Translations under genes and position numbers: made by a program
Notes under the pieces: model-generated
The model's input: the letters and a program-made list of their open reading frames with translations, nothing else
What the model was told of the DNA's origin: nothing
Database searches by the model: none
From: Aptenodytes patagonicus
Taxonomy: Eukaryota; Chordata; Aves; Sphenisciformes; Spheniscidae
Reading direction: 5' to 3'
Length of the DNA: 64,000 bases
Assembly: GCF_965638725.1 (NCBI RefSeq)
Contig: NC_134960.1
Coordinates: 3,784,501-3,848,500 of the forward strand
Shown: positions 50,453-60,900 of the stretch, piece by piece
Layout: each line of letters opens with the position of its first letter
Numbering within the stretch: position 1 is the stretch's first letter

Positions 50453-53400
50453 ATGGAGGACGGCGGCGGCGGGGCGGGAGCGGCGTCCGCGCCCCCAGGG
50501 GCCCCCGCCGGCCTCTCGGCCTCCCAGCGTCGAGCCGAGCTGCGGCGGAGGAAGCTGCTGATGAACTCGGAGGAGCGGATCAACCGTATCATGGGCTTCC
50601 ACCGGCCCGCGGCGGGCAAGGGTGAGCCCTGTGGCGGGCGGCGGTGTGCGGGCTCCCGGCCGCGGGGCTGGCGGTGGCGTCCGGCTGCGGCCTCCTCCTG
50701 CCGTAACCGCTCCCCGCAGTCTCCTCGTGGGACAGGAGCGGCTGGCTCCCAGCGGCTGTCGTTTGGCCCCTCTGTGCCATCTTTCGTTTCAGTGATGCTT
50801 TAAGTGAAGCACGACCTGCTCTGGTCCTCGAGAGACCCGCGGATAAAATACGTGTGTCATCAGAAACGTGCCGAGAGCGGGTCTTCGGCCCGTTACTGTT
50901 CTGAAGTAGCGAGCAAACAAGCTGTCATTTCACTTAAAGTAGTTTTTCTTAGTTGAAGAGACGATGAGCCTCCCCCACGTTTTCATTCTGTAACTGCTTG
51001 CTTTCACAGCTGTGTTTTTTATAGCAAAGTTTTCTCACATTTGGATAATAATCAGTCATTTGATGTTCACGGTTGGCACGCAGAGTTTTCTTGCAGATTC
51101 ATAGGTAGGTCATTCATCTTTCTGTACGTACTTCGAGGAGGCTGACTGTCTTGTCAGGAAGGAGTTGTCAGATTTCAGTTTACAAGGATGCCCGTAAGCC
51201 ATGAATCAGTCTGCTTGAATACTGAAAAATACTTTTTAAGTGTTGGTATCCCTCTCTGGCAGGACCAGACCTGTTCTGCATGCCTCTCGGCTTGGTTTGT
51301 GTTCTCTGCTATCACCTCTTTCGCTGTAAGATGAGGTCTGCAGGTTTAATACAGTGCAAGTTAACACTGCTTTGCCTCGGAACAAGCCAAAGTACGCTTC
51401 TCCTATCGCCTGCTCATTTGTCAGTCTTTAATGCTCCTTCTGTGTGATTCGCTTTCTGTAAATCTTTGTCTTTTTTTTATGTTGCTCCATGTATTTGGAA
51501 CAACATCTTTCCTCTTGTGCATGCGGTGTTGTTGTTTAAGGAAATCCAATGTCTTCGTTTTTTCATTGCTGACTGACAGCTTCAACTTCCAACCTGCATC
51601 GCACAGCTTTCTGTCTCGTGTCTGCGCCATTTCCGAAGAGTGCCCTGCAATGCAAAGCACGTGGTACAGGTAGGGTTCTTTGTAGGCTGGTGGAGGGGAG
51701 ACAGGAGTGTGCCAAGTCTGGTTGTGTGAAAACATAATTCTGGTGAAGCTGATGAGCATTTTCAGTCTGGTCCATGCTGTGCGCTTCCCTTTTCATTACC
51801 ATCATCTGTGGTGTAACCTCAGTCTGAGCGTAAACCTTTCCTTTGATACACAAGCAGGTTGTGTATCAGCTGAGCCCATTTCTTTTTAAAATGGGATTGC
51901 TTGTATTCAGGTATGTCAAATGGCTTTGTGATTAATCATAAATCTGTGTTTTCACTTTGGAAGCGGAGACATCAACCCAGGACCCCAATCCAGTATGGCT
52001 AAAGTGTTGTTCCACGTACCCGGTGTGCATAACTCTGTGTATTTGTTTCTCTTCTTTAGATGATGAAAGTCACACAGAATCAAAGCTTCAGCACGAACAA
52101 GATAAATCAAACTCCCTTCCCATTCCTTCTGTTTCCAAGCGAATTGTGCTTGGTGATTCTGTCTGTAATATGGCAGGCACGGCTGACCATGCAGGCAGCA
52201 TGGTAGACCTCAAAGGGGATAAGGACTTGTTCAGTAAAACTCCAGAGCTTGTCAATGAGGGTACAAGTGAGCTCCGTCACCGTAATAGAGGGGATCTGCC
52301 ATCTGAAGCTGCACCACGGCCACCTAGACACGGATTGGACCAGTACTTATCCAGATTTGATGAAGCTCTGAAGCTGAGGAACCAGCTGATGAGTGAGAAG
52401 CCAAGCCAAGAGAATGGGAATGCAGTGGAGGAGTTTGACTCGTTCCGCATTTTTAGATTGGTGGGATGTGCCCTGCTTGCCATTGCTGTCAGGGCTTTTG
52501 TGTGCAAGTACTTGGTGAGTTCAGGGAAACAAACAATCCTATTCTGTTTTGCTAGTTTACTGCAAACTTACTGTGAAATACTCTTTATCTAGGGCTGAAG
52601 TCTATCAGTAGTGACTGAGCTGGGAACTTCAGGCACTCTTTACATTCCCAACAACTCTATAAAACAGTGTTTGAGGAGCAGAAGCACTGGAATAGTTGTT
52701 GCAGCTTAAGTCCCCTGCAAGTTTATTTCCATCTTTGTGAGCGTGAGTCGACTGCTCTTCTAGTTTGGAGTCTACAAAAGAATAATAGAGTAAGAACAAC
52801 AGTATTTGTCCCAAGATAAGCAGATCCTACTCATTTGTCAGTCTTCTGAGAAAAGTAGTTCCTCAGTATTCCAGGTGTCTGCCAGTACATCGTACAGAGG
52901 TGTGTGGCTGGTGCAGCCTGCCACCTCCTGGATCACTGGGCTCATGTTTACATGCTGCTGTATGCTTCTGCAATTTCAGGTTTTTAGGCTCAAAGAAAAT
53001 AAGGCAGAACCTTATTTTTGACATGTAACTTGTCATCTTAGGTTTGTAGTATTCAAGAGTACTGTCGCTATTGTCCACAAGTTATTTTTTTACCTACCTG
53101 ATTTTCTTTTATGACTTAGGAAGCATTAAATTTCTGTGTTTTCTTAGCTATTACTTCTGACAAAGTTAATTTTCGTATATTCTTTTCTGTTCCTTCAGTC
53201 AATATTTGCACCATTTCTTACTCTACAACTTGCTTACATGGGACTGTCCAAGTACTTTCCAAAGGTAAAGTATTTTTTTCAGAATTAGATTAATTTGAAA
53301 TGTTTTAAATTTAAACTTGTGCTTAGATTGTATTGTTTTAGGACCAATGCATGTGAAGTATTCTTCCCGTGTTTTAAACTGTAGAATTGAGAGTTACCAA

Positions 53401-55134
53401 ATGCTGTTAGTTTATACTAGTTTTTAATCTTCCCAGATTTAGTCCAAATCTTTTTTAGAGTTGCTGTGAAAATGTGGGCTAGCAACTTGTTCAGCTGTAG
53501 CCTAATTAAAAGCATCTGACCAGGAAAACCAGGTAGTTCTTTCATGTATTTAGGAAACTTTTGCTTTTCTCCTAGACCGTGCTCTTCTGTGGTTACTGTT
53601 CACTCTGTCAACAGCCCTTTTGCGTGTGATACCTGGACCAAATTTGTGAGGATATTTGTTAAAAATGACACAGTCCTTGGGTTTTTAAGGGCTCTGCATT
53701 CCATTGCTAGTATCAGTTTGAATGGCAACTTGAAATGAGACATTTATTTGTGTGTGAAACTTGCTGTTTATTAGCAAGATTTGCTATATCACTTGCTTTA
53801 TATATTTACACCAGTTAATTGTGCTGAAGTATTTGTTTGGTTGATGATTTTGTCAGGTCTACGGTGCAAAGCAGGATTGAATGATGCTCAATCCATAGTT
53901 GAAAGGGAACATTTGCATTTTAAAAGGAATAATAGATTAGCTGTAGAAAATCAGAATAAATCAGCGGTTCTTTTGTAGTTAAGTATATCACTGAAAACTA
54001 AACTTCATAGTAGTCATTCTAAGCCGACGTGTCAGAACACAAAACAGTAGAATTAGCCTTAGACTTGCACTAGCTCATCTGCTAAATCGTTTTGATCTTG
54101 TTTCTGCTGTTAAAATCAGCTCTTCAGTTTCAGGATTTAAAGAGGTGGTTCATTTCCACAACTTGCTTTTACTGCACTTACACCCAGATGAGCTCAATCA
54201 GCTTGTTATCCTTCATTTTTCTCTCATGAAACCTAGAAGGATTCTTGAAAGCTTAATTTAGATTGGATTAAATTAAGATACCCAGCAAGTATCATCAGAT
54301 TACCAAAATTCTGAGCCAGTATCACCCTTTCCTGTCTGTCAGACTTTGCATCCTCGGGATTCGTCATCTTAAGGACAGAAGAACAGCTTTCAAAAGGGTT
54401 GTGGGGCATTTCTGAGTTCAGAGGGTAAAACTGTCAAATGGAGTCATACTAAAATAAAAAGGAACAGTCGGTTTTCAATTCTGAATCATTTTTCTGTGTT
54501 AGAAAACAGTGTCTTTCGCCAAGTAGTGTGATGAGATTAATCCTGTTCTGCCAGTGGAGATGCCTGGCTTGGCTTCTTACACCCAGGTTGCCCTTGGCTG
54601 GGACTCTTCCCACTCATGCAGAAGCTGCTGCACAGCCCCACTTTACAGCCTGCTTGGAGCGCCAGCGTGAAGCAAGCATAATACCTGTGATTAATTTTAT
54701 CTGCTGTTAACCAGCCTCTCTCTCAGCTCCAGTGGATCCATCACAGCATGAATCTGTAGCTAGGATAAGTGTTGTGAATCCTGGAGTGTGTCTGGAGAGA
54801 ATCAGTCCAAACCTGCTACTCTTACTGATGAATTTGGAATGTGCCTGGCTGTGTGTGAAATTGGCACAACATTCGTGACATGTAAAGCAGAATTGGATTA
54901 TAACAGAAGAACTAACATAATACTGTGTTTTCTTTCTTTTAGTGTGAGAAGAAGGTGAAAACGACGGTATTAACTGCTGCTCTTCTACTGTCTGGAATCC
55001 CTGCAGAAGTGATTAGTCGCTCCATGGACACCTACAGCAAAATGGGAGATGTTTTCACAGACCTTTGTGTCTACTTCTTTACTTTTATCTTTTGCCATGA
55101 ACTTATTCTGTTTTTTGGTTCTGAAGTACCATGA
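50453..55134 (+). CDS. CAMLG: CAMLG (GET2-like), ER receptor for tail-anchored proteins
   Basis: CAMLG, the calcium-modulating cyclophilin ligand, partners WRB/GET1 in the ER membrane to receive tail-anchored proteins from TRC40/GET3. Four coding exons are 50453-50621, 52060-52514, 53199-53264 and 54943-55134. They join in frame to 293 residues (human 296). The N-terminal basic segment [20 protein letters not shown] (residues 25-44) is the conserved GET3-binding motif. An acidic, poorly conserved linker follows. The C-terminal third holds three membrane segments, at about 187-207 ([13 protein letters not shown]), 209-226 ([15 protein letters not shown]) and 262-288 ([11 protein letters not shown]), ending in GSEVP. 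I chose the ATG at 50453 because it aligns with the human N-terminus (MES in human, MED here). In-frame ATGs also exist at 50222 and 50345. Confidence 0.96.
50622..52059 (+). other. CAMLG: CAMLG intron 1
   Basis: The donor is GTGAGC and the acceptor TTCTTTAG. The first 200 bases are still GC-rich. An open frame at 51957 reads into exon 2 only because the intron end happens to lack stops. No other feature is seen. Confidence 0.85.
53265..54942 (+). other. CAMLG: CAMLG intron 3
   Basis: This 1.7 kb AT-rich intron lies between a GTAAAG donor and a TTCTTTTAG acceptor. I see no repeats or exons in it. Confidence 0.85.
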
Positions 55135-56626
55135 CGGCTGTAGAATTCAACGCAGTAGTTACACTAAAGCTTTCTGGACTGTACTCCTTTAACGTCTTGA
55201 CTGCGCAGAGAGGTTTAAACCTTCATTAAAATTCTTACCTGTTCGAATGCTTGAAAGGAGCCTTAAATCCAGTCATTTTGGGAAGGGAAGAGCAGGGTCC
55301 CAGACTGCCAGTTGTATTGGTTCAGTGTATTTAAATACTGTGTCTGCCTATTACAAATGTGAAGAATAGGATGCAAGTGTCAGTGGATGCTTTATTTGGT
55401 TTAGTTAGATGATGCCCTTCTCAGCCTCCTTCATAAACATTTACAAAGCTGCCTTTGTTTTCAGTGAGAACAAAGAGAAGAGAATTCTTTTCAGCAGAAC
55501 CATATATATATAGATATATATATCTCCAGTTTGGCTATAGCTAACAAGAACTGCTCGTTTGGTGGTGTTCCCATTTTTTTTTAAGAAAGCTCTAAATGAA
55601 AGAAATCCCTGTATTCTGTTCAAATTCAGAATGCTGAACCGAGTAGCTGCTTCTGGGGAATGTCGGTGAAACATGCCACTTTGTTGTCCTAATGCTTGTC
55701 TTGCTATACATTATTTGTTGTGATTGTGATGAATTTCATTTGATGATTATAGTGCAAAACAGCTAAGCAAAACCAACAACAACAAAGTCCCGTTGCTTAC
55801 AAATGTCATTAATCAAAAAGTAGGAATCAAATTGTTAATCTCACCTGTTTGTGGGTTTCCAGCAACCTAATCCTAGTGTAGCTCATTCATGTGCTTTCAT
55901 TCTGATGCCTTTATTTTATTTTAACTGTTCACCTCATGAAGGAAAAGTTGCGTATCTTGGCAACCAACCTACAGTACCAAATGTTTGCTCTAGCATATGT
56001 AAACCTTCCAAGGGAACTGTTTCTTTTTTCCTAGCTCCTTGCAGGATTGCATAAGATAACTTTGAATATGACATTAATTTCTGCAGTGTCTCTGTTTATT
56101 ACCAGACGTTTGCATGTAAACAGGATCTTAATGGCAGGGGAGTTCCGCTCCTGCTGCGTAATGCTACAACCCAACAGTATGCACGCTTTGATTCAGCAGA
56201 GCTCCTTACGTTAACTTTTTTGGTGTGTTTCTGAAATCGCCCCGGTGAAATCACAGTAGCCGTTCCTGTTTAAATCCTGTGTACTACAAGCAACAGCGAA
56301 ATAAAAACCAGTGCTTTGAGTTGACTCCCACATGAACCTCTATGTATGAAGGGAGAACAGCATTTTGTATTTTTTTTTTTCCTGTGGATGTCCAGCCACC
56401 TAGGTGAAAAGACGACAAATACAGATGAATCCTGTCACTGGATAAAGTAGCAGGCGAGCGAATGCTCTTGTTTGCGGTCTCGTATGAATTTTGCATAGTG
56501 AGAGGAAGGAAGTGTCATTCCAAATAGTTTAAACGCTGATAATCTGTGCAAATTTCTATTGAAGCTAAATTTGGTATTATTTTCAACTGGTAGTTTTCTG
56601 TTTAGAATCTGGACTTTTCAGGTAGT

Positions 56627-56655
56627 CTAAAAAAAAGGCCAATGCCTTTTTTTAG
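56627..56655 (+). other. A-tract/T-tract hairpin in the CAMLG 3' UTR
   Basis: CTA8GGC and GCCT7AG face each other around the four-base loop CAAT. The stem is perfect except for one unpaired A. It would expose or mask an A-rich strand in the mRNA. Confidence 0.8.
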
Positions 56656-57120
56656 TGTAGAGAAACGCCTATTTATCTTGGTATTTGTCTGCAGAAATCT
56701 TTTCAGGGAGCAAAAGTGTTTGATTATGCCTCTTCAAAGTAAATAGCCCTGCTTTCTGCTTTATCTTTTCTGTTAAAGCTTCCTGCTGTAATTTTAGCAC
56801 TGCATTTGTGACTCCTAAGTTAGATACATGTTTGTTTATGGCATGAAAACAAGAAGCTTATGTTTTGATTTGACAATTTTTGTGTTTTTACTGATTATTT
56901 TACAGTGAGTATCGTTACAGGTGTCCAGAGCTGGGCTGCAAAAGATTCTGACTTGGGTCTAGAAGCACAAATATTTATTCAGAAGCTTTAAATTTGTTTA
57001 TATTAGACAGGAATTTCAGCAAACTGAAGTAGCTGTCATTTAAATTGAGATATGTAAATAATGAGTTTGCTCAAAAGTTACGCTTGTTCTGACTCTATTT
57101 ATATGCCCAAATGTAATACA

Positions 57121-57126
57121 AATAAA
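57121..57126 (+). terminator. CAMLG: Likely CAMLG poly(A) signal
   Basis: An AATAAA hexamer lies about 1.99 kb after the stop, followed within 30 bases by a GTGTACTGACATCTG segment. It is the most distal candidate before the DDX46 promoter. Confidence 0.5.
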
Positions 57127-57733
57127 TTGCAAAAATACCGTGTACTGACATCTGCAAAAACCAATGAATTTTTAATCCTCAGCGTAAAAATTTTAATCCT
57201 CATCAGCTAGATACTAAGAAGAGAGCTGGCCCACCTGCTGTACGCTCACTCAACCCCTTGCACCGTCCTTGTACGCAAGGAAGGATGAAGCGGGTTTTCT
57301 TCTTAAGTGGTGAAAGAAATCTTGCTGCGAGACCTAACCTGGAACTTTTCAGCCCGTAAACACTTGTTTTTGTCCGACAGCTTCACGGTGGGCTGGAGGA
57401 AGCCTCCCTGCCCTTGGGTGAACGGGCACGGAGCCGGGGGCCGGGGGGGGGGGGGGTCATGCTGAATGGCGCTTCTTCCCCTTTGGTCGAGAAATGAATC
57501 CCTTTCAGTCCGTTTTTAACTTATCTCCGTTCATGTACAGAATTCTATTGGATGTTTATTGCCAAACCGGTTGTTTCCTATTAAAAGTATATTTGTTACC
57601 CCCTTCCTTGGCGGTTTGTCCTGGCTCGGGAAAAGGGTTGTGGTGCGCGGCGGACACGTTGCACCGGGAATCCCGCCAGGGCTGGGCAGCAAGGACAGGG
57701 CTGAGGCCTTTGCCCGGGCAGCTGCCCGTTGCC

Positions 57734-57777
57734 GCCCGTTTTGGGGCGCTGCCCGTTTTGGGGCGCTGCCCGTTTTG
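57734..57777 (+). repeat. 17-base tandem repeat in the DDX46 promoter
   Basis: Two perfect copies of GCCCGTTTTGGGGCGCT and ten bases of a third lie in tandem just upstream of the CTCF-like site in the CpG island. Confidence 0.9.
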
Positions 57778-57805
57778 CTGCCCGGCCCCGGCGCTGCGCC
57801 CTCCG

Positions 57806-57820
57806 GCCGCCAGGGGGCGC
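57806..57820 (+). promoter_or_regulatory. CTCF-like binding site
   Basis: GCCGCCAGGGGGCGC fits the CTCF core (CCNNNAGGGGGCGC) closely. It lies about 90 bases upstream of the poly-alanine upstream ORF, between CAMLG and DDX46, where an insulator or a promoter-proximal loop anchor would be plausible. Occupancy is inference. Confidence 0.6.
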
Positions 57821-57901
57821 CGCAGCCGTGTGGCGGGCAGGAAGGGGGGGGGCGGCAGCTTCCCGCCGCGCCTCTCGTCGTCCCGGGCGCTGGGGCGCGG
57901 A

Positions 57902-57931
57902 ATGGCCGCCGCCGCCGCCGCCGCCGCCTAG
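57902..57931 (+). CDS. Upstream ORF of Met plus eight Ala before DDX46
   Basis: ATG, eight GCC codons and TAG form a 30-base upstream ORF that ends 24 bases before the DDX46 start codon. Its context (GGAATGG) has a purine at -3 and G at +4, so ribosomes could start there. If transcription begins upstream of it, it would be expected to dampen or tune DDX46 translation. Its repeat nature makes its length likely to vary. Confidence 0.45.
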   Translation: MAAAAAAAA

Positions 57932-57955
57932 GGCAGGGACCGCGCCGCCGCCGTC

Positions 57956-60900
57956 ATGGGCCGGGAGTCCAGGTGAGGGCAGCGGGGGCGCCGCCGCCAC
58001 GGCCGGCCTGCCCCGCGCCGGGGCTCGCGGCTCCTTCGGGTGGCGGCGCGGTGCGGGTAGCTGCGTTGGGGGAACAAAGGGCGGCGGCGGGTCCCCCGGC
58101 CGGCCCGGGCGGCGGGCACGCTGAGGGCCGCGGCAGGCCCCGGAGCCGGGCCCGGCGCGGGAGCGAGGAGCTCGCCCTGAGGGCAGGGCTGGGTGGCTCG
58201 GGGCTCTGGGCCGGGCTTTAGGGCCCCGTCGGGCCGCGCGGCCGAGGCGCTGCGAGGAGGGTCCGCGCTCCCCGGGGAGCTGCCGGGCTCCCCTCCGCCG
58301 CCCGCCGCCCTGAGGAGCCGGCGTGGGTCGTGGCCGCGTGTCTGGGCCCGGAGGCGCGTTAGGGCTCTGCGCGGGGGGGTCGCGGGGTACAGGCGCCTGG
58401 TTGCGGTGCGTGGCGTTGGGTCCGAGGTGCCGGGGCTAACGGGCACGAACCGCCGAGCCTCCCTGAGCCCACCGGGCCTTTGCTCGCTTGTTTTACAGCA
58501 ATAGCAACGGCGTAATCAGCCGGCTAGGCTTTTTTAACCTGGATTAGACGTTTTTGCGTGTTCTTTTTAAGTTTATGCAGGATTCCGTATCTTTTGCCTT
58601 CTCGTAGCTTGTATAAACACCTGATTAGGTGTTGTAACCAGCTCGGCAGCAATGTGATCGCGTACTTTGTATGTTGCGGGTCAAGCCTGTGCTGCCAGGT
58701 GATTTGGAGCTGCTCACACCTATCGGGCTTTAAACCAACTCCGTAATTTGCAAGTGCTGTTGTGGCATATGTCTCTGTTTCCTAGTTTAGCCATCAGATT
58801 TTAACACTAAAACTGTGACACAATAGTCCCCCTGTGCAGTTGTCCCTACACTGTAACAGCTTCCTAGATCCATATCTGAGATTTATACCAAGAGAGGCAG
58901 ATGGGTTGAAATTTTAACAACCGGCTTGGGTTCAAATTAGCGATTCAGTGAAGAGCTGGGTACTCCCATAGATATGTCTAAATTAGTTTCAAACTAGCTG
59001 GGGCAGCAGTTGTTGCCGACAGGACACTGTTAGAGGCTCAGGCTGCAAAATCTCCTGGGAACTGAATGCCAAACTGCTGGCACTCAAGCTAGCAGGACTC
59101 CCTTGCTTATCACAGTACAGCTTCTCTTCTGGTAATGACAAGGGTTTTTCTGTTTGGGCTAAAAATAATGTTAAAAGTGGGTTTAAACCTGTATTAGTTT
59201 TCTATTTTAATACCTACAAAAGGTTTTAAAAGTGAAGAAATGGTAAGAGGGTGCGAGTGAACGGTGGGTGGAGATGGGTGGGGTGGGCTGCACATGCTGG
59301 AGTTGAGGTAAAGAAATGTTCATCAGACTAGGGCTTTTGAAACCTGAAATCATATACTCAGCTTTATGGCACACTGTAGAGGAAAACTAAAAAAAAAAAT
59401 TTTTAGTTTTCTAAAACTAAAAGATTGGAAAGGGGGGAAGTATGGAGCAGATCCCGCGGCATTTTGTGACAGAGATGGGAAAGAAATTAGAGAAATCTAA
59501 CACTGACAGATGTTCTTTGCATTCAGTTATACTGCTGATAGGCAGTATATGGATATCATGCTGCTACTGTACTGATTCCAAATGTACATGGTACCTAAAT
59601 ATACTAAAGTGCTGAAATAAGCTATATTATTTTTAGTGCCAATACTGTTGTAATACAACCCTGTGTGGCAGTGGCGGAAGGGAAAGAAGGAGGTGGGGGG
59701 CTTGAGGTCTTGCCTTCTCTGCTTCTTCCTGCTTCCCAAGCCTGGCTACTAGGCTTGTCGGGAGAAAGGGTCTGTGGGTCCTGGGCTACAGGAGGGTGAA
59801 CACAGGAATTATTCTGGCGTGGTGACTGAAGATCAGGAATTGGGGGAAGAGGAGGTGGTCACAGTCGAGGTCCCTCTGTGACTTGTACATTCAGCTGAAG
59901 AGTTTCCTAGAGAATTCCTAGCCCTACTCTCTCCCGCAGTGTGATTGGGATAAGAGAGCATTAATGAGGGGAGAAAAGGAGACTCCCATCTCCATCACAC
60001 ACCCCTCAAGCCTTGCTAACTTCTTAAAGCTTCTACTGTGGTGTTCGATGATGTTATGGAATTTCTTTTGATGTCAGCATCATAAAGGCATTGACCATTG
60101 CTGTGTCACGTATGCTCAGGGTTTTACATTTCTTTAATTGCAGTTTGACAGCTTTTCCATTGAGCGGAGATATAATTTACCTAGCTTACCTGGTTAAAAA
60201 TTATATATTGCATAAAAAGCAACAAAGAACAGTTGTATTTGTTCGACAAATTTTGCGATAGCTTCAAAGAGTCTTTGTCTTTTCCTATATATAATGGAAA
60301 TCAGTGGATTTCTAAAAAGGAAATTGTTCTTGGTGTTCTAGTGTTCTCATGATGTGCTTACAGTAGTATTCTAAAACCAAAACAAAAATGTGATCAAGTA
60401 ATCCCTCTGATATCAGCATCGTTAGGAGTATACATATATTAATCAGTTTGGCAAGATGATTACAAATGGTTAGAAATTTAAAAAGTCCACAAAATTAAGA
60501 TAAATAACTCTTTTTGGCCTGTCCAGCTAAATATGACAAATATCCTTTAACTGCAAATTGTTCTCAGGCTCATGTTCATCTCTTTTTGTGAATTTACGAT
60601 GCAGGCATTATCGGAAGCGCTCTGCGTCACGTGGACGCTCTGGTAGCCATTCTAGAAGTCGTTCTCCATCTGACAAAAGAGGAAAACGTGGAGAAGACAG
60701 ACGCTCTCGAAGTAGAGATCGAGAACGTAGACGTGAGAGGTCACGCAGTAGGGACAAGAGAAGGTCTCGATCGCGTGACAGAAAGCGTCAAAGGTATGAC
60801 TTACCAATTCCAATCAAAGTAGGTAAAAATGCCTGTCATCTGAATATTGATGTCCTTCCACTATAATTAGTTACTTTGCTGTTACTTTACTTTCATGCTA

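Larger units (their letters stand above)
55135..57145 (+). other. CAMLG: CAMLG 3' UTR
   Basis: AT-rich sequence follows the stop. AATAAA hexamers occur at 56300-56305 and 57121-57126. The second is the last before the composition shifts to the next CpG island, giving a UTR of about 2 kb. A TA microsatellite lies at about 55502-55523 and an A8/T7 hairpin at 56627-56655. Confidence 0.55.
57146..57955 (+). promoter_or_regulatory. DDX46: CAMLG-DDX46 gap and DDX46 promoter with 5' UTR
   Basis: The first 400 bases are ordinary intergenic DNA with a G5-CC-G14 tract at 57436-57456. From about 57.6 kb a CpG island runs to about 58.5 kb, across exon 1. It contains 2.6 copies of a 17-base repeat (57734-57777), a CTCF-like site (57806-57820) and a GCC repeat forming a short upstream ORF (57902-57931). 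The transcription start is unknown but must precede 57956. Confidence 0.7.

Noticed and set aside
50046-50619. Minus-strand frames over CAMLG exon 1
   Set aside because: They lie antisense to a confirmed exon in a CpG island, and their protein sequence is low complexity.
57494-58504. Long open frames around DDX46 exon 1
   Set aside because: This is the same GC-rich artefact. The real coding segment here is only 17 bases long and is confirmed by its splice to exon 2.
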